Below the pieces are notes generated by a model, which saw only the letters and a program-made list of their open reading frames with translations, had not been told where the DNA came from and made no database searches. A stretch of DNA of 64,000 nt from Nocardiopsis sp. TSRI0078 (GTDB lineage Bacteria > Actinomycetota > Actinomycetes > Streptosporangiales > Streptosporangiaceae): positions 434,001 through 498,000 of the forward strand of contig NZ_LWLB01000001.1 in NCBI RefSeq assembly GCF_001905145.1, written 5' to 3'. Of this stretch, positions 60,719 through 64,000 are shown one piece after another. A program made the position numbers and the translations under genes. Each line of letters opens with the position of its first letter. Positions within the stretch are counted from its first letter, which is position 1.

Positions 60719-61657
60719 ATGGTGGACCGCGGTGAACTCGCGGCGTTTCTACGCGACCGGCGCGCCAGGATCGGCCCCGGCGACGTCGGGCTTCCCGACA
60801 CCGGACGCCGCCGCACCCCCGGCCTGCGCCGCCAGGAGGTGGCCCAGCTCGCCGGCATGTCGGTGGAGTACTACGTGCGGCTGGAACAGGCACGCGGTCC
60901 CAACCCGTCACGGCAGGTGCTGTCCGCGCTCGCGCGCGCCCTGATGCTGGACACGGACGAGCGCACCTACCTCTTCCACCTGGCGGGGGCAGAGCCGCCC
61001 GTCACCCGGCGCCCCACCCGCGAGGTGACCACGGCGGTACGGCACCTGGTGGACGGCCTGGCCACCACCCCCGCCTACGTGCTGGACGCCAAGTACGACG
61101 TCCTGGCGTGGAACCGGATGGCCACCCACTTCATCGGGGACATGGCGGCGCTGCCGGCGGACCGGCGCAACATCATCGAGTGGATGTTCTCCCTGCCGGA
61201 CGACGACCCGCACTGGGACGATCCCAACGCCGACTGCTTCACCCAGTACTCCGTGGCGGACCTGCGCGCCGCCTACGCCCGCTACCCCGGCGACCCGGGC
61301 ATCGCCCGGCTGGTCACCACCCTGCTGGGCACCTCCCCGAGGTTCAGGCGGATGTGGGAGTCGCGCGACGTACGCAACAGGCGCGGGTTCACCAAGAGGG
61401 TGGAGCACGAACACGTGGGGCTCCTGGTGTTCGAATGCCAGGTGCTGTACGTGCCCGACACCGACCAGCGGGTGATGGTGTACGTCCCCGAGCCCGGGAC
61501 GCCCACGGAGCGGGCTCTGGAGCGCCTGGCCGCGGACCTCCCCGCACCCGCGCCCCGGCAGGGACCGCCGCTGTCCGGGCCGTCCGGGCCGGGGTCCCGC
61601 GGCCCGGACGGCCCGGTCGAGGTCCCGCCGCCCGCCGTGGAGCACGACGGGCGCTGA
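60719..61657 (+). CDS. XRE-family regulator, MmyB-like
   Basis: A 312-residue regulator, ATG 60719 after GAGGAGG. Helix-turn-helix at about 35-90 (LRRQEVAQLAGMSVEYYVRL, then EQARGPNPSRQVLSALARAL) and an MmyB-type ligand-binding domain at 105-265 (VLAWNRMATHFIGDM, DVRNRRGFTKRVEHEHVGLL). A Pro-rich tail follows. It probably controls the divergent SDR gene. Confidence 0.9.
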   Translation: MVDRGELAAFLRDRRARIGPGDVGLPDTGRRRTPGLRRQEVAQLAGMSVEYYVRLEQARGPNPSRQVLSALARALMLDTDERTYLFHLAGAEPPVTRRPTREVTTAVRHLVDGLATTPAYVLDAKYDVLAWNRMATHFIGDMAALPADRRNIIEWMFSLPDDDPHWDDPNADCFTQYSVADLRAAYARYPGDPGIARLVTTLLGTSPRFRRMWESRDVRNRRGFTKRVEHEHVGLLVFECQVLYVPDTDQRVMVYVPEPGTPTERALERLAADLPAPAPRQGPPLSGPSGPGSRGPDGPVEVPPPAVEHDGR

Positions 61658-61727
61658 CGTGGTCCTGTCGGTGTGGTCCGCGCGCCTCTCCCCTCCTCGG
61701 AGCGGGGAACAGGAGGGAGGCCGGGGT

Positions 61728-61764
61728 GGCGGGACCCCCGAAGGGCTCGGTCGGAGGTCCCGCC
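61728..61764. terminator. terminator between converging genes
   Basis: GGCGGGACC (61728-61736) pairs with GGTCCCGCC (61756-61764) between the regulator and the ABC permease stops. Confidence 0.65.
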
Positions 61765-61772
61765 GACGCGGG

Positions 61773-62681
61773 TCAGCCCTTGACGGCGCCCGCGGTCATG
61801 CCTCCGCGCCAGTAGCGCTGGAGGACGACGATGGCGATGATCAGCGGGATGACCGACAGCATAGAACCCGTCACCACACGCATGTACATCTCGATGTCGC
61901 GGCCCTGGTAGGACTGCCAGGTCACCAGGCCCAGGGTGATCGGGTACAGCCCCTCGTCGGCGAGCATCACCAGCGGCAGGAAGTAGTTGTTCCAGATGCC
62001 GACCATCTGGAACAGGAACACCGTCACCAGCGCGGGAGCCATCATGCGCAGCCCGAGCGTGAAGAAGACGCGCCCCTCGCCCGCGCCCTCCAACCGGGCC
62101 GACTCGATGACGGAGTCGGGCACCGAGGCGTCGGCGTAGATCCGGCACAGGTAGAGGCCGAACGGGGAGATGAGGCTGGGCAGCAGGACCGCCCAGTAGG
62201 TGTTGGCCAGGCCGATCTGGCTGAACAGCAGGTACAGCGGCAGGGCGGTGGCCGCCGCGGGAACGAGCACACCGCCCAGGACCAGGCCGAAGACCAGTTC
62301 GCGGCCCCGGAAGTCGTACTTGGCCAGGGCGTATCCGGCTGCGGCCGCCAGCAGGGTGGCCAGCAGGGCCCCGAGCACCGAGTACAGGAGGCTGTTGAGG
62401 GTCCAGCGCCAGAAGATGCCGCCGTTGTAGGTGAGGACCTCGGAGATGTTCGTGAACAGGACGAACTCCTCGCCCAACCCGAAGCCGAACGAGTCGAACA
62501 GGTCCGAGGTGGTCTTGGTCGCGGCCACGAACACCCAGTACACCGGCACCAGGAAGTAGACGGCGGCGACGGCGAGGATCGCGGTGACCAGGATCCGGGA
62601 CCTGGTGGAGGCGCCGGTGGCGCCCCCGGGGCGGCGCCGCGCGGGCGCCGCGTCGCCCTTCTTGACGTCGGTCGTGGTCAT
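61773..62681 (-). CDS. sugar-type ABC permease, MalG-like
   Basis: A 302-residue permease, ATG 62681 after AAGGACC. Six helices, with the EAA motif around DSVIESARLEGAGEGRVFFT. MalG-type members pair with a MalF-type subunit; here that gene overlaps by ATGA on the left of transcription. The substrate, usually a sugar or oligosaccharide, cannot be read. Confidence 0.9.
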   Translation of the reverse strand: MTTTDVKKGDAAPARRRPGGATGASTRSRILVTAILAVAAVYFLVPVYWVFVAATKTTSDLFDSFGFGLGEEFVLFTNISEVLTYNGGIFWRWTLNSLLYSVLGALLATLLAAAAGYALAKYDFRGRELVFGLVLGGVLVPAAATALPLYLLFSQIGLANTYWAVLLPSLISPFGLYLCRIYADASVPDSVIESARLEGAGEGRVFFTLGLRMMAPALVTVFLFQMVGIWNNYFLPLVMLADEGLYPITLGLVTWQSYQGRDIEMYMRVVTGSMLSVIPLIIAIVVLQRYWRGGMTAGAVKG

Positions 62682-63649
62682 CGCTGCCGGTCCTTCCTGT
62701 TGACCAACCAGAGGAACCCGAACGAGAGCACGAACGCGGTCAGGGCCACGAGGACCGACTGCGCCGCCGCCACGTTGTAGTCGTTGTCGGTGAACGCGGA
62801 TCTGTACGCCGCCATGTTCGGCGTGTACGCGGAGTCGATGTTCACCGTGAACGCCGCCAGGATCTGCGGCTCGGCGAACAGCTGGAGGGTGCCGATGATC
62901 GAGAAGACGGTGGTCAGCACCAGGGCGGGGCGGATCAGCGGCAGCTGGATGTGCCAGGCGGTCTGGAGCGGTCCGGCCCCGTCGATGCGCGCCGACTCGT
63001 ACAGCTCGCTCGGGATCGTCTTGAGCTGCGCGATGAGGATCAGCATGTTGTAGCCGATGAACAGCCACGTGATGATGTTGGCGATGGACCACAGCACGCT
63101 GTTCGGGCCGAGCAGGTCCGGCTCCAGGCCCACCAGCCCGGCCACGTCCAGGATCGGGGACAGGCCCGGGACGTACAGGAAGCCCCACAGCAGCGAGGCC
63201 ACCACGCCGGGGACGCCGTAGGGCATGAAGTACAGGGCGCGGAAGAATCCGGGCCACGTCGCCGAGGCCGACTCCAGGAGCAGGGCCAGTACCAGGGCCA
63301 GGCCGAGCATGACCGGGACCTGGACGACGCCGAAGAGCAGCACGCGGCCGACGGAGTCGACGAACGCCTCCTGGCCCAGGGCCCGGGCGTAGTTGTCGAA
63401 CCCGGTGAAGACGGTCTCCCGGCCCTCCTCGCCGAACAGACCGTACCGGCGGATCTGGATGAAGCTCTGGTAGAGCGCGTACAGGATCGGCAGGAAGAAG
63501 CACAGGGTGAACAGCGCGAGGAACGGCCCGACGAACCCCCAGGGGATGAGGGCCCTGGTCCGGAACCGTCGGCGGGGCGGAGCGGCGGCGGCCGTGCGCG
63601 GCCTGCCGGGGGAGTCCGCTCCGGGCGCGGTACGCGTGGCGGTGGTCAT
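62678..63649 (-). CDS. sugar-type ABC permease, MalF-like
   Basis: A 323-residue permease, ATG 63649. A Pro/Arg-rich start precedes six helices; the EAA motif is in SELYESARIDGAGPLQTAWH. The start overlaps the stop of the binding-protein gene and its stop overlaps the MalG-like start, so all three are one operon. No ATPase is in view; such systems often use a shared MsiK-type ATPase. Confidence 0.9.
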   Translation of the reverse strand: MTTATRTAPGADSPGRPRTAAAAPPRRRFRTRALIPWGFVGPFLALFTLCFFLPILYALYQSFIQIRRYGLFGEEGRETVFTGFDNYARALGQEAFVDSVGRVLLFGVVQVPVMLGLALVLALLLESASATWPGFFRALYFMPYGVPGVVASLLWGFLYVPGLSPILDVAGLVGLEPDLLGPNSVLWSIANIITWLFIGYNMLILIAQLKTIPSELYESARIDGAGPLQTAWHIQLPLIRPALVLTTVFSIIGTLQLFAEPQILAAFTVNIDSAYTPNMAAYRSAFTDNDYNVAAAQSVLVALTAFVLSFGFLWLVNRKDRQR

Positions 63650-64000
63650 GACGCGCTCCTCACCGACAGGCCCTTGTCGCGGATGTCGTTGACGGTGTTC
63701 TCCTGCGCGACGGCCAGGGCGTCCACGAAGGAGGTGCCCTCGGCGACGGCGGAGCGGAACGCGTCGCCGATGTGGTCCTTGGTGCTGGACAGGGTCGGCC
63801 CCCACTCCCAGTCGGTGGGGATGTGCTCGGTGGCCTCGGCGATGATGCTCGTGTAGTTCTGCTCCGAGAAGTAGGGGTCGGGCCCCTGGTTGCGGACCGA
63901 GTTCTCGTTGAGCTCCTCCGAGGCCGCCCAGCCGATGCCGCACTCGGTGATCATGGCGTCCACCGCGCGCTGGTCGGTGCTGAGCCAGTTGGCGAACAGC
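63646..64000 (-). CDS. ABC extracellular binding protein, C-terminal end (cut by window)
   Basis: The frame is open at the right edge; 117 residues are visible, ending DIRDKGLSVRSAS. IIAEATEHIPTDWEWGPTLS, with AFRSAVAEGTSFVDALAVAQ, is typical of the C-terminal helical part of family 1 sugar-binding proteins. Its TGA overlaps the MalF-like start. The lipobox and ligand-binding lobe lie outside the window. Confidence 0.8.
   Translation of the reverse strand, partial: LFANWLSTDQRAVDAMITECGIGWAASEELNENSVRNQGPDPYFSEQNYTSIIAEATEHIPTDWEWGPTLSSTKDHIGDAFRSAVAEGTSFVDALAVAQENTVNDIRDKGLSVRSAS

Noticed and set aside
1..64000. CRISPR arrays or rRNA genes
   Set aside because: No regularly spaced repeats of 24-40 bp and no rRNA-like sequence were seen; the repeats found are att sites, iteron-like and clt-like clusters.

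Overview
The window is GC-rich DNA with actinomycete features: heavily GC3-biased coding, GTG and TTG starts, translationally coupled genes, pSAM2-type integrative elements, a Glu-Asp-Phe tRNA cluster, and PspC, NADAR and MmyB-type regulator genes. A Nocardiopsis-like member of the Streptosporangiales is my best guess, but that is inference. No rRNA or CRISPR array was seen.

Positions 1-19330 hold two actinomycete integrative and conjugative elements (AICEs) in tandem at one tRNA-Phe gene. Element 1 enters from beyond the left edge and has the pSAM2 order: Pra-like activator, TraB translocase, two small membrane proteins, RepSA-like initiator, Xis, integrase. It ends at a 43-bp copy of the tRNA-Phe 3' half (6585-6627). 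Element 2 (6585-19330) carries an AT-richer toxin-antitoxin-like pair and a gntR-purC-orf80 cargo operon. Next come a compact chain of small transfer genes and an SpdB-like protein. A second TraB is followed by a cluster of GTCCA repeats that may be the transfer locus. The replication pair (HTH protein plus DnaC-like ATPase) has iteron-like repeats inside the HTH gene. Xis and a second, different integrase end the element. The second 43-bp copy (19331-19373) rebuilds the 3' end of the intact tRNA-Phe gene, which is followed by tRNA-Asp and tRNA-Glu.

From 19.7 kb on the DNA is chromosomal. 19.7-30.9 kb has a metallophosphoesterase, a small metallopeptidase, two MFS exporters (one with a TetR regulator), a PspC protein, a PPOX-family protein, tRNA-Lys, and UppP with an unusual repetitive C-terminal tail. 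31.2-35.4 kb is an ABC importer plus a RutA-like flavin monooxygenase, probably for taking up and opening a pyrimidine-like compound. 35.6-42.1 kb holds gene remnants, a frameshifted PucR regulator, an MHS symporter, and a divergent alpha/beta-hydrolase and nhaA pair. Those two genes have matching 5' leaders, visible as a 26-bp inverted repeat, which may be a cation-sensing RNA. 42.2-48.4 kb encodes allophanate hydrolase, urea carboxylase and a GntR regulator (urea nitrogen release). 48.6-53.6 kb has a DASS carboxylate transporter, a lone TAXI binding protein and a two-component system. 53.9-61.7 kb has DoxX, MarR, a frameshifted DODA-type dioxygenase, NADAR, a frameshifted Ser/Thr kinase, two SDR enzymes and an MmyB-type regulator. 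The right edge is a sugar-type ABC importer cut by the window.

Three genes between 36.5 and 58.2 kb carry six single-base frameshifts in all, mostly in GC-rich runs. That pattern fits base-calling errors as well as real decay. All functions come from reading the translations; no database search was possible.
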